From contig NZ_JAMTCR010000006.1 in the NCBI RefSeq assembly GCF_024171945.1, positions 124,001 to 188,000 on the forward strand: DNA of 64,000 nt, written 5' to 3'. Below, in pieces: positions 26,011 through 34,456 of the stretch. How positions within the stretch are numbered: the stretch's first letter is position 1; each line of letters opens with the position of its first letter. Below the pieces are notes generated by a model that saw nothing but the letters and a program-made list of their open reading frames with translations, did not search any database and was not told where the DNA came from. Origin of the DNA: Actinokineospora globicatena. GTDB taxonomy: Bacteria > Actinomycetota > Actinomycetes > Mycobacteriales > Pseudonocardiaceae. A program made the position numbers and the translations under genes.

Positions 26011-27132
26011 TCACCCCGACAGCGGGGCGATCACCGTCAAGTCCAAGCCTGTCGCCCGGGCCAAGAAGCCGCCAGCGCGAGGCGGCCCCAGCGGTGCCCC
26101 CGACCACGGCATCCGATCCCCGGAAGTCAACAGCCGAACCGTTCCCACCTGGGCCAGGTCCGGTGTCAGAGCGCGCACCGCCGCCAAAGCCGCCGCCAAG
26201 TGCACCCCGTCGTAGCAAGCCTCCGCGTAGGCGTCCAGCACCGGCGCCGTTCCCCCGAACAACGCCCGGTGTCGCTCAGCCAGCGACATCCGCCGGTCGT
26301 CGCCCTGTCCCGCGAACGACCGCATCGCCGCGTACAGCTCGCCCGTGTCGTCACCCCCGGCCGCGAGCAGGCCGTTTTCCTCCAGCGAGCCCGACAGTCG
26401 CACCACGCGGGAAGCCAGTGGCGACGCGGCGAACACCCGGTTGAACTGCGCCAGGTCCCGCCCCACCAGGCTCAGCAAGATCGCGTCCGCGCGCAGCCGA
26501 CCCAGGCCCGTGACGATGGCCTCCGCGTCGATGCCGGTCCCGGGGAAGGGCACCAGGCGCTCGGCCACGACCTCCGCCCCCAGGGCGCGCACGATCCGAC
26601 CCGCTGCCTGGTGGACCGCCCGTGGCCAGATGTAGTCACTCCCCACCAGGGCCCAGCGGCGCGCACCGCGCCGGGTGACCAGCCAGCGGACAGCCGGGGC
26701 CAATTGCTGTGTCGGACTGTCACCCAGCAGCACGACCCCAGCGCGACGACGGCCGCCCTCGTGCGGGGGCGTGAAGATGTACGGCACCCGCCCGCCCAGT
26801 GCGATCTCCAGCGCCCGGTGCACGTCGCTCGTGTGGAATCCGACATAAGCGTCGACAAGCCCGGCCAGCGCGATCGCGTCGGCGGCGACCACCGCCGGCG
26901 CCTGCCCCGCGTCGAGCAGCACCAACTGCACCGGCCGCCCCACGACCCCGCCCGCGGTGTTCAGCTCGGTGGCCGCCAGCGTCGAGGCCATCAGGCCCGA
27001 CGGACCGGTCAGCCCGAGCGCCCCGGAGAGCGGCAGCAGCAGGCCCAGGCGCAGCACCGCGGGGTCCGGTCCGGTCAGCGCGACCTCCACCCGGTCCCGC
27101 ACGACCGCGCGCACGACCGAGGTGGAGTCCAT
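26011..27132 (-). CDS. AmiC/UrtA-type amide-binding protein, no signal peptide
   Basis: A 373-residue type I periplasmic-binding-protein fold (Peripla_BP_5/6, the AmiC/FmdD/UrtA group). The fold starts at LRLGLLLPLSGALG near residue 27 and continues with a GFHTSDVHRAL region and LVGSDYIWPRAV. There is no signal peptide or lipobox, so it should stay in the cytosol, like AmiC, which binds amides and controls an antiterminator. It is divergent from a MarR gene, and the permease and formamidase of an amide pathway follow, which supports an amide-sensing role. No amiR-like antiterminator is visible. Confidence 0.72.
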   Translation of the reverse strand: MDSTSVVRAVVRDRVEVALTGPDPAVLRLGLLLPLSGALGLTGPSGLMASTLAATELNTAGGVVGRPVQLVLLDAGQAPAVVAADAIALAGLVDAYVGFHTSDVHRALEIALGGRVPYIFTPPHEGGRRRAGVVLLGDSPTQQLAPAVRWLVTRRGARRWALVGSDYIWPRAVHQAAGRIVRALGAEVVAERLVPFPGTGIDAEAIVTGLGRLRADAILLSLVGRDLAQFNRVFAASPLASRVVRLSGSLEENGLLAAGGDDTGELYAAMRSFAGQGDDRRMSLAERHRALFGGTAPVLDAYAEACYDGVHLAAALAAVRALTPDLAQVGTVRLLTSGDRMPWSGAPLGPPRAGGFLARATGLDLTVIAPLSG

Positions 27133-27179
27133 GACCGGACAGTATGCTCGCCGGGAGGTCTCCCGGCGAAGGGCACGTC

Positions 27180-27608
27180 ATGGCTGGTCAGCGCGGCACG
27201 CAGGTGCCCGACCTGGTCGATCTGCTGACCAGGGCGCAGCGGGCGCTCGCCCGTGACCTGGGCACCGCCCTGGAGGAGGAGTCGACGACCGTCGACCAGT
27301 GGCGGGTGCTGCGCGCGCTCGCCGCCGATCCGGACGGGCGGTCGATGGGGGAGTTGGCGGTCACCGTCGAGATCCCGCACCCGACGCTCACCCGCCTGGT
27401 CGACGCCCTGGTCGACTCGGCTTTCCTCTACCGCACCCAGTCTCCGGAAGATCGTCGCCGGGTGTCGGTGCACATCTCTGAACTGGGTCGTACGAAGCTC
27501 GACCGGCTGGAGGCGCTGGCCGCGGCCCATGAGCGCGGGCTCGTCGAGCGGCTCAGCGCGGACACCGTGGCGGGACTCTCGGCGCTGCTCCGGGACCTCA
27601 AACTCTAG
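27180..27608 (+). CDS. MarR-family transcriptional regulator
   Basis: A 142-residue winged-helix regulator. The helix-turn-helix is at about 55-80 (MGELAVTVEIPHPTLTRLVDAL), with the wing SPEDRRRVSVHISELG. The ATG at 27180 has GAAGGG upstream. It is divergent from the AmiC-like gene with 47 bases between them and is the likely controller of the amide module. A short hairpin follows its stop. Confidence 0.9.
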   Translation: MAGQRGTQVPDLVDLLTRAQRALARDLGTALEEESTTVDQWRVLRALAADPDGRSMGELAVTVEIPHPTLTRLVDALVDSAFLYRTQSPEDRRRVSVHISELGRTKLDRLEALAAAHERGLVERLSADTVAGLSALLRDLKL

Positions 27609-27625
27609 GCGTCCACAAAGGACGC
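27609..27625. terminator. Short hairpin with ACAAA loop
   Basis: GCGTCC and GGACGC pair around a 5-base ACAAA loop immediately after the MarR stop and just before the stop of the convergent small gene. The loop and closing bases match the 17-bp hairpin at 3592-3630. Confidence 0.6.
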
Positions 27626-27631
27626 ATCGGG

Positions 27632-27754
27632 TCAGATGTCGGTGCGCTGCAACGGGTCGTCACTGGTGGCCGGGGCGAGCGCGGTCGGCTCCAGCCGCTG
27701 CATACCCACGGCGCCGAGCATCAGCACGAACGGCATGGCGAGCGCGATCCACAT
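27632..27754 (-). CDS. Predicted 40-residue single-span membrane protein
   Basis: A short frame starting MWIALAMPFVLMLGAVGM gives one transmembrane helix and a 20-residue polar tail. GAGGGG lies upstream of the ATG at 27754. It is convergent with the MarR gene and its start faces the permease gene across about 280 bases. Small one-helix proteins often accompany transporters, but I recognise no family. The start, ribosome site and hydrophobic profile support it; it is otherwise unproven. Confidence 0.5.
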   Translation of the reverse strand: MWIALAMPFVLMLGAVGMQRLEPTALAPATSDDPLQRTDI

Positions 27755-28038
27755 CGGATGGTCCCCTCGATTGGCGGTCGTTGTCGTTCCCCGGTCAAAT
27801 ACCCCCGGGGTGCGCGGCCTACACCGGACGGGTGGCGATGTGGCCCCGCTCACCCGGTTGGCCGACCCGCTGATCGACCGCGCGCCGGGCCGCCGCGCCG
27901 TGTCCCACCAGCTCGGAGCGGGAAACGCCACCCCGTCGGAAACCAGTCCCGGCTGAACTATTTTCAAATGGAAGCAACGGCTCTACGCTTCGCCCACCGC
28001 GGCCGGTTGGCCGGGGCGTGCTCGGGCTAGGAGGAGCG

Positions 28039-29424
28039 ATGGGCGAGGACGGTGGGCTCGGCCAGTACGGCTACACCCAGGAGCTGCGGCGGACGCTGGG
28101 CTTCAAGGACCTGCTGGTCTACGGCTTGATCTTCATGGTGCCGATCGCGCCGTTCGGCATCTTCGGCAGCGTGTTCGCAGGCTCCGGCGGCATGATCGCG
28201 CTGGCCTACGCCATCGGCATGCTGGCGATGCTGTTCACCGCCAACTCCTACGCCCAGATGGCCAAGGCGTTCCCGATGGCGGGCTCGGTCTACACCTACG
28301 CCGGGCGCGGCATCGCCTCCCCGGTCGGGTTCCTCTCCGGCTGGATGATCCTGCTCGACTACGTGCTGGTGCCCAGCCTGCTCTACCTGATCGCGGGCAT
28401 CGCGATGAACTCGCTGCTGCCCGCCATCCCGGTGTGGCTGTGGCTGGTGGCGTTCGTCCTGCTCAACACCGCGGTCAACTTCCTGGGCATCGAGATGACC
28501 GCCAAGGTCAACCGGGTCATGCTGGTCGCCCAGTTGCTCATCCTGGCCGTCTTCATCGTCATCGGGGTCGTCGCGCTGACGCAGGGCAAGGGCCGCGGCT
28601 TCAGCTTCGCGCCGTTGTTCGACAGCGCCACCTTCTCCTGGACGCTGGTGTTCGGCGCGGTCTCCATCGCGGTGCTCAGCTTCCTGGGCTTCGACGGCAT
28701 CTCCACCCTCGCCGAGGAGAACCGCGACTCGGCCAGGGCGATCGGCCGGTCGATGATCGCCGCGCTGCTGGTCACCGGCGTGCTGTTCATCGTCCAGACC
28801 TGGGTCGCCGCGCTGCTGGTGCCCGACCCCGCCGGGCTGATCGCCAACGGCGACGCCGCCGGGACCTCGTTCTACGACGCCGCCCGGGTCGCCGGTGGGG
28901 GGTGGCTGGCGGTGCTCACCGCGGCCGCGACCGCCGTGTCCTGGGGCTTCGCGAACTCGCTGGTCGCCCAGGCCGCCACGTCCCGCCTGCTCTACGCCAT
29001 GGCCCGCGACCGGCAGCTGCCGAAGTTCCTGGCCAAGGTCCACCCGACCCGCAAGGTCCCGGTCAACGCGACCCTGCTCGTCGCGGGTGTCTCGCTGGCG
29101 CTCGGCCTCTACATGCAGACCCGCGACGACGGCATCACCCTGCTCAGCTCCCTGGTGAACTTCGGCGCGATGACCGCGTTCCTGGTGCTGCACGTGTCCG
29201 TCGTCGTGCACTACGTCATCCGCTCGGGCAGCCGCGACTGGTGGAAGCACCTCATCGCGCCGCTCATCGGGTTCGGCATCCTGGCCTACGTCGTGATCAA
29301 CGCCAAGGTCGCCGCCCAGGCGCTCGGCTTCGTCTGGCTGGGCATCGGCGCGGTGATCCTGGTCGGGCTGCTGGCCACCGGGCGGCGCCCCGCGCTGGCG
29401 GGCATCGGCGGGGAGGACAAGTGA
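28039..29424 (+). CDS. APC-family amino acid/amine permease
   Basis: A 461-residue permease with about 12 transmembrane helices. The first helix region GLIFMVPIAPFGIFGSVF and the conserved segments AYTYAGRG-like (VYTYAGRG) and SFLGFDGISTLAEE are typical of the amino acid-polyamine-organocation superfamily. The ATG at 28039 follows AGGAGGA. The stop overlaps the formamidase start, so the two are coupled, and the permease probably brings in the amide or the amine/amino acid related to it. Confidence 0.9.
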   Translation: MGEDGGLGQYGYTQELRRTLGFKDLLVYGLIFMVPIAPFGIFGSVFAGSGGMIALAYAIGMLAMLFTANSYAQMAKAFPMAGSVYTYAGRGIASPVGFLSGWMILLDYVLVPSLLYLIAGIAMNSLLPAIPVWLWLVAFVLLNTAVNFLGIEMTAKVNRVMLVAQLLILAVFIVIGVVALTQGKGRGFSFAPLFDSATFSWTLVFGAVSIAVLSFLGFDGISTLAEENRDSARAIGRSMIAALLVTGVLFIVQTWVAALLVPDPAGLIANGDAAGTSFYDAARVAGGGWLAVLTAAATAVSWGFANSLVAQAATSRLLYAMARDRQLPKFLAKVHPTRKVPVNATLLVAGVSLALGLYMQTRDDGITLLSSLVNFGAMTAFLVLHVSVVVHYVIRSGSRDWWKHLIAPLIGFGILAYVVINAKVAAQALGFVWLGIGAVILVGLLATGRRPALAGIGGEDK

Positions 29425-30419
29425 GGGTCCAGCGACTGGAGTCCGAACCCGCGTACGCCTTCGGCAACCGGGAACCGGCGCTGACCGTGCCGCCCGGGAC
29501 GGTCGTCGAATTGTCCACTGAGGACTGTTTCGGCGGCGCGGTGCGCGGGGTGGACGACCTGCCCAGCCAGGTGTGCCAGTTCCCGTACCTCAACCCGGTC
29601 ACCGGTCCGATCGCGGTCGAGGGCGCCGAACCTGGGGACACCGTCGCGGTGCACTTCGTCGACATCCGGCCCCGCCGCGACTGGGCGGTCTCCACGACGT
29701 TCCCGCACTTCGGCGCGCTGACCGCCACGCACACGACCGCGATGCTGCACGACGCGCTGCCGGAACGGGTGTGGCGCTACGACGTGGACGTGGACAAGTG
29801 GGTGTGCCGCTTCCACGCCAGGAACAGCGATTTCAGCATCGAACTGCCGCTGGACCCCATGCACGGCACCGTCGGCGTCGCCCCCGCCGCGCACGAGGTG
29901 ATCATGAGCATCACCCCCGGCGCGCACGGCGGGAACATGGACACCCCGGAGATGCGCGCGGGCACCACGGCGTACTTCGGCGTCAACGTCCCCGGCGCGC
30001 TGATCTCCCTCGGCGACGGCCACTGCCGCCAGGGCGAGGGCGAGGTCTGCGGCACGGCGGTGGAGGCGGCGATGTCGACGGTGGTCGTCGTCGACCTGAT
30101 CAAGGGCGCGGCGTGCCCGTGGCCCCGGCTCGAGGACGACCGCTACCTGATGTCGACCGGGACGGCGCGCCCGCTGGAGGACGCGTTCCGGATCAGCCAG
30201 CACGACCTGGTCGGCTGGACCGGGCAGCTGCTCGGGCTCGACCCGCTCGACTCCTACCAGCTGATCAGCCAGACCGGCCTGGCCCCGGCGGGCAACGTCG
30301 TGGACACGAACTACACGATGCTGGCCAAGGTCGGCAAGGACGTCGTCGGCGTCCCGGCCTACGACGGTGTGCACGACCGGCTCCGCGCGACCGCGACGCG
30401 GTACCTCGCCGAGCGCTAG
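29421..30419 (+). CDS. Acetamidase/formamidase family hydrolase
   Basis: A 332-residue FmdA/AmdA-family enzyme that hydrolyses short amides to ammonia and a carboxylate. The family blocks PMHGTVGVAP, GGNMDTPEM, ISLGDGHCRQGEGEVCGTAVE-like and the metal-binding HDALPERVW region are present. GTG 29421 overlaps the permease stop. Length is slightly shorter than typical formamidases (about 400), as in other actinobacterial members. A very strong terminator follows. Confidence 0.88.
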   Translation: MRVQRLESEPAYAFGNREPALTVPPGTVVELSTEDCFGGAVRGVDDLPSQVCQFPYLNPVTGPIAVEGAEPGDTVAVHFVDIRPRRDWAVSTTFPHFGALTATHTTAMLHDALPERVWRYDVDVDKWVCRFHARNSDFSIELPLDPMHGTVGVAPAAHEVIMSITPGAHGGNMDTPEMRAGTTAYFGVNVPGALISLGDGHCRQGEGEVCGTAVEAAMSTVVVVDLIKGAACPWPRLEDDRYLMSTGTARPLEDAFRISQHDLVGWTGQLLGLDPLDSYQLISQTGLAPAGNVVDTNYTMLAKVGKDVVGVPAYDGVHDRLRATATRYLAER

Positions 30420-30431
30420 TGCCACCTGGCG

Positions 30432-30480
30432 GGCGGGTGTGCGTGGTGTCCGACGCAGGGTGGCACCACGCACACCCGCC
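30432..30480. terminator. 17-bp hairpin terminator after the formamidase gene
   Basis: A perfect 17-bp stem (30432-30448 with 30464-30480) around a 15-base loop begins 12 bases beyond the stop. It closes the amide operon. Confidence 0.85.
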
Positions 30481-30483
30481 GTT

Positions 30484-30603
30484 CAGTCCACAGGTCGTCC
30501 GGTTCGCGGCTGGTTGATCCACAGCCGTTCAATCCAAGATCCTTTCGTCCACAATCGACTGTCCACACCCGTCTAGTCCACAGCGGAGCAGTCCACCGCG
30601 GAG
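30484..30603. repeat. 15-bp periodic TCCACA array spanning a gene end
   Basis: TCCACA occurs at 30487, 30518, 30548, 30562 and 30577, with related TCCAAG at 30533 and TCCACC at 30592, so nearly every 15 bases. The last units encode the C-terminus of the MarR protein on the minus strand and the rest lie beyond its stop. It looks like a decayed tandem repeat. Confidence 0.65.
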
Positions 30604-31016
30604 ACATTGGCGCGCACCCGGCCAAGCAAGGTCACCAGGGTCGCGGCCTCGGCGCTGGACAACCCGAGCCGCCCCTCGAACCCGCTGACCACGTCGCTGA
30701 GCCGCACGAACAGGTCTTCCCCGCGCTGGGTGAGCGCCACCTCGTGCACCCGCCGGTTGCCCGGTGCCCGCCGCCGGGTCAGCAGCCCGCCGTCCTCCAT
30801 GCTGTTGAGGTGGTGGGTGAGCGTCGCGCTCTGGATCCCCACGGCCGCCGCCAACTCCCGCTGGTTGCCCACCGATCGGGTCTTCACGGTCAGCAGCACC
30901 TGCCACACCGGGACGCTGCCGCCCTCCGCCGCCATGGCGTCCTCCATCGCGCGCCCCACCACCTTCGCGGTCTGCGACAAGAACAACCCCAGCGGCCCCT
31001 GGACGACCTCGCGCAT
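30573..31016 (-). CDS. MarR-family transcriptional regulator
   Basis: A 147-residue MarR protein with the winged helix at about 55-85 (NQRELAAAVGIQSATLTHHLNSM) and the wing RRRAPGNRRVHEVALT. Its last residues (SAVDCSAVD) are encoded by two units of the TCCACA repeat array. It is convergent with the formamidase gene and stands alone; the target is unknown. Confidence 0.9.
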   Translation of the reverse strand: MREVVQGPLGLFLSQTAKVVGRAMEDAMAAEGGSVPVWQVLLTVKTRSVGNQRELAAAVGIQSATLTHHLNSMEDGGLLTRRRAPGNRRVHEVALTQRGEDLFVRLSDVVSGFEGRLGLSSAEAATLVTLLGRVRANVSAVDCSAVD

Positions 31017-31109
31017 TGCCAGAGGCTACACCCGCGTCCCAGCCCTGACCTGCGACAACGACGAGGTCAACACGAAAGCGGGTACCCGCGACCGTCCACT
31101 TGGCACCGG

Positions 31110-32519
31110 TCAGGGCTGGGTCAGCGGCAACCACACCCGGAACCGCGTGTCGCCCGGCTCGGACTCCACCCGGATGTCACCGTGGTGCTTGGCCACCACG
31201 ATCCGCCAGGAGATGTCCAACCCGAGCCCGGTGCCCTCGCCGACCGGTTTGGTGGTGAAGAACGGCTCGAACACCCGGCTGACGACCTCCGGTGGAATCC
31301 CGGACCCGGTATCCGCTATCTCCACCAGCAACCGGCCCTCGCTGTGCGAGGTGCGCAGCGTCAACACCCCCGACCCGTTCATCGCGGCCAGGGCGTTGTC
31401 GATCAGGTTCGTCCACACCTGGTTCAGCTCGGCCGCATAACCGGGCAACAAGGGCACCGAGCGGTCGTACTCCTTGTGGACCTGGACGCCGGTTCCGAAC
31501 TTGCCACCCAGCATCACCAGGGTGGCGTCCAACAGGTCGTGGACGTCGACGACCTGGAACGGCGCGCGGTCGAGTTGGGAGTACTGCTTGGCGGCGCCGA
31601 CGAGGGTGGAGACCCGGGTGGTGGAGTCCTCGATCTCGTTGATCAGGGCCTCGGTCTCGACCGTGTAGGCGAGCCAGCGGACGGCGGCCTCGGTGGCGGT
31701 GACCGGGCAGGTGCCCACGGCGGTGGCCAGCCAGGTGACGTCGAGACCGCCCGCGACCAGCACCGGGGCCAGGTCCCAGCCGCCCGCGATGCCGTGGTCG
31801 GTGAGCCAATCGGCCAGTTCGTCCTCGCGGTCGCTGGCCTCCATGGGCGAGAGCCGGGGCGCCTTGGCGACCCGCTCTACGGCCTCCTCCTGCAACCGGA
31901 CCAGGGCGGGCAGCGTGGCGGGGTCGAGGGTGCCGGAGGCGAGGAGGGACAGCTTGTGGCGCATGCCCGCGACCCGCTCGCGCAGCGCGGCGGTGGCCCG
32001 GACGGCGGCGGCCGCGGGGTTGTTCAGCTCGTGGGTCAGGCCCGCGGTCAGCGAGCCGAGCGCCAGCAGCCGCTCCCGCTGGCTGACCACCGCCTGGGTC
32101 GCCTGCATCCCCCAGAACAGGCCCTCCAGCAGGTGCACGCCCATCGGGAACCAGGACCGCACCGCCGGGCCGAACTCGGCGGCGGGCAGCTGCAGCATCC
32201 GCACGTCGGTGACCGCCACGACCGTCATCAGGTAGACGCGCCGCGAGGTCACGTCGTCCTGCAGGTACGCCTGCGTCGCGCCGAAGTACGAGCCCCGGTG
32301 GTCGGTGCGGCTGATCTCCGCGCGCTCGCCGCCGATGGTCCGCAGCAGCGACACCGTCCCGTCCAGCAGCACGAAGAAGCAGGTCGCGGGGTCGCCCTCG
32401 GCCAGCACCTCGGTGCCCGCGGCGCTGGTCTCGACGACGCCGTGCTCGGCCAGCCACGCCAGCTGCTCGTCGTCGAGGCTCTCGAACAGGAACAGGCCGC
32501 GGATCTCGTCGGGGGTCAT
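31110..32519 (-). CDS. Sensor histidine kinase with N-terminal cNMP-binding domain
   Basis: A 469-residue cytosolic kinase. Residues about 8-120 form a cyclic-nucleotide-binding-like barrel (EVLAEGDPATCFFVLLDGTV). The phosphorylated histidine fits His163 (LTHELNNP), followed by a long helical linker, an N box (WTNLIDNALAAM) and G boxes (DTGSGIPP, EGTGLGL). No membrane segment is present, so the signal is intracellular. It overlaps the upstream receiver-flavoprotein gene by four bases, so the two form one signalling unit. The natural ligand could be cAMP or something else, since the barrel family is broad. Confidence 0.9.
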   Translation of the reverse strand: MTPDEIRGLFLFESLDDEQLAWLAEHGVVETSAAGTEVLAEGDPATCFFVLLDGTVSLLRTIGGERAEISRTDHRGSYFGATQAYLQDDVTSRRVYLMTVVAVTDVRMLQLPAAEFGPAVRSWFPMGVHLLEGLFWGMQATQAVVSQRERLLALGSLTAGLTHELNNPAAAAVRATAALRERVAGMRHKLSLLASGTLDPATLPALVRLQEEAVERVAKAPRLSPMEASDREDELADWLTDHGIAGGWDLAPVLVAGGLDVTWLATAVGTCPVTATEAAVRWLAYTVETEALINEIEDSTTRVSTLVGAAKQYSQLDRAPFQVVDVHDLLDATLVMLGGKFGTGVQVHKEYDRSVPLLPGYAAELNQVWTNLIDNALAAMNGSGVLTLRTSHSEGRLLVEIADTGSGIPPEVVSRVFEPFFTTKPVGEGTGLGLDISWRIVVAKHHGDIRVESEPGDTRFRVWLPLTQP

Positions 32520-34204
32520 GCCTTCTCCAGGTACCGGTGCACCAGCGAGACCGCCATCGCGCCCTCGCCGACCGCCGAGGCGACCCGCTTCACCGACTCC
32601 GCCCGCACGTCACCGGCCACGAACACCCCCGGCAGGCTCGTCTCCAGGTGGTACGGGTCGCGCGCGAGGTCCCAGCCGGGCGGTCGGGCGCCGTCGGTCA
32701 CCAGGTCCGGGCCCGCCAGCACGAACCCGTTGCGGTCGCGGGACAGGGTGCCCTCCAGCCAGTCCGTGCGCGGCGCCGCGCCGATGAACGCGAACAGCCA
32801 CGACGCGGCCACCGTCGTCGACTCGCCGGTGCGGTTGTCGCGCAGCGTCAGCGTCTCCAGGTGGTCGCCACCGGTCCCGGCGACGACCTCGGTGCAGGTC
32901 AGCACCTCGATGCACGGTACCTCGGCGATCTGGTCGATGAGGTAGCGCGACATCGACCGGTCCAGCGACTCGCCGCGCACCACCAGCACCACGCGCTTGG
33001 CGTGCCGCGCGAAGTACATCGCCGCCTGGCCCGCGGAGTTCGCGCCGCCGACGATGTAGACGTCCGCGCCGGAGCACGCCGGTCCCTCGGTGGTCGCCGC
33101 GCCGTAGAACACGCCCCGACCGGACAGGTCGTCGAGGCCGGGCGCGGTCAGCATCCGGTACGACACGCCGGTCGCGAGGATCACCGTGTGCGCGGCCAGC
33201 TCCGTGCCGTCGTCGAACCGCACCACCCTGGCCGCGCCGCGCGGTTCCAGCGCCACGACCTGCCGCGTGGTCAGCACCTCCACCGCGAACTTCGCCGCCT
33301 GCCTGCGCGCCCGCTCCGTCAGCTGCTCCCCGGACACCCCGTCGGGGAAACCCAGGTAGTTCTCGATCCGGCTGCTCGTCCCGGCCTGCCCGCCGGTGGC
33401 CATCCGCTCCACCAGCACCGTGCGCAGCCCCTCGGACCCGCCGTAGACCGCCGCGCCGAGCCCGGCCGGGCCGCCGCCGACCACGATCAGGTCGTAGAAG
33501 TCGGTCGTCGGCACCGTGCTCAGGCCGACCGTGGCGGCCAACTCCGCGTCGGTCGGTTCGACCAGCGCCGTGCCGTCCTCGGTCACCACCACCGGCAACC
33601 GGGTCCCGTCCTGCCCGGCCGCGCTGAGCAGCCGCTCGCTCTCCGCGTCGTCGCCGAGCGCGTACCAGCTGAACGGCACCGAGTTGCGGGCGAGGAAGTC
33701 GCGCACCTCGTACGAACGGCTCGACCAGCGGTGCCCCACCACCCGCACCTGCCGCGCGGGCTGGCGACCCGCCACCGACCAGGCCGCGAGCAGGTCGTCG
33801 AGCACCGGGAACAGCTTCTCCCGCGGCGGGTCCCACGGCTTGAGCAGGTAGTGGTCCAGGTCGACCACGTTGATCGCCCGGATCGCGGCGTCGGTGTCGG
33901 CGTACGCGGTCAGCAGCACCCGCCTGGCCAGCGGGAACACCACCATGGCCTGCTCGAGGAACTCGATACCGGACATCCCGGGCATCCGGTAGTCGGCGAC
34001 CAGCGCCGCGACCTCCTCGCCGCGCAGCTTGATCTCCCGGACCGCCTCCAGCGCCTGCTCCCCGGACTCCGCCCGCACGATCCGGTACGCCGCGCCGTAC
34101 TGGGCGCGCAGGTCGCGCGCGATCGCCCGGGACACCCCCGGGTCGTCGTCGACGGTGATGATCGAGGCGCGCGCTGCCCGCCCGGCCGCATCAGCAGTGG
34201 TCAT
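32516..34204 (-). CDS. Response regulator receiver fused to thioredoxin-reductase-like flavoprotein
   Basis: A 562-residue fusion. The receiver domain (about 14-135) has acidic residues Asp20-Asp21, phospho-acceptor Asp71 (VADYRMPG) and Lys in YLLKPWD. A glutaredoxin-like fold follows (about 145-215), then an FAD/NAD(P) reductase (IVVGGGPAGLGAA near 232; VYIVGGANSAGQAA in the NAD domain; FVAGDVR near the end). The usual thioredoxin reductase CxxC is absent (the aligned stretch reads YGAATTEGPACSG), and the glutaredoxin-like part has WSSRS where Cys would be. ATG 34204 is preferred over TTG 34216. It is coupled to the cNMP-binding kinase, its likely phosphodonor. Confidence 0.88.
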   Translation of the reverse strand: MTTADAAGRAARASIITVDDDPGVSRAIARDLRAQYGAAYRIVRAESGEQALEAVREIKLRGEEVAALVADYRMPGMSGIEFLEQAMVVFPLARRVLLTAYADTDAAIRAINVVDLDHYLLKPWDPPREKLFPVLDDLLAAWSVAGRQPARQVRVVGHRWSSRSYEVRDFLARNSVPFSWYALGDDAESERLLSAAGQDGTRLPVVVTEDGTALVEPTDAELAATVGLSTVPTTDFYDLIVVGGGPAGLGAAVYGGSEGLRTVLVERMATGGQAGTSSRIENYLGFPDGVSGEQLTERARRQAAKFAVEVLTTRQVVALEPRGAARVVRFDDGTELAAHTVILATGVSYRMLTAPGLDDLSGRGVFYGAATTEGPACSGADVYIVGGANSAGQAAMYFARHAKRVVLVVRGESLDRSMSRYLIDQIAEVPCIEVLTCTEVVAGTGGDHLETLTLRDNRTGESTTVAASWLFAFIGAAPRTDWLEGTLSRDRNGFVLAGPDLVTDGARPPGWDLARDPYHLETSLPGVFVAGDVRAESVKRVASAVGEGAMAVSLVHRYLEKA

Positions 34205-34456
34205 GGCGCCAGTCAAGCACCCGGTCCGAGCCGCGCGGTAGCCACGACCCGTGCGGCATTCACGTTCGGCGGGGTGGGGAAATCACCCCGCCGAACATCG
34301 GTTGACGCCCACTGAGCACCGGGTAAAGAATTCCGGGCCGTCGGGGAAATACTCATGTCTCACTACGTCGAATCGCGCGGAACGAGCCATGTGCGGTAAC
34401 GCACGTCGGACAATGGGCGATGCGACGCGGGGAGACCGCGAGTTGTGGGGGGTGGC

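Noticed and set aside
30482-30603. CRISPR array, suggested by the evenly spaced TCCACA words.
   Set aside because: The period is only about 15 bases, the repeats are short and degenerate, and no cas genes are present.
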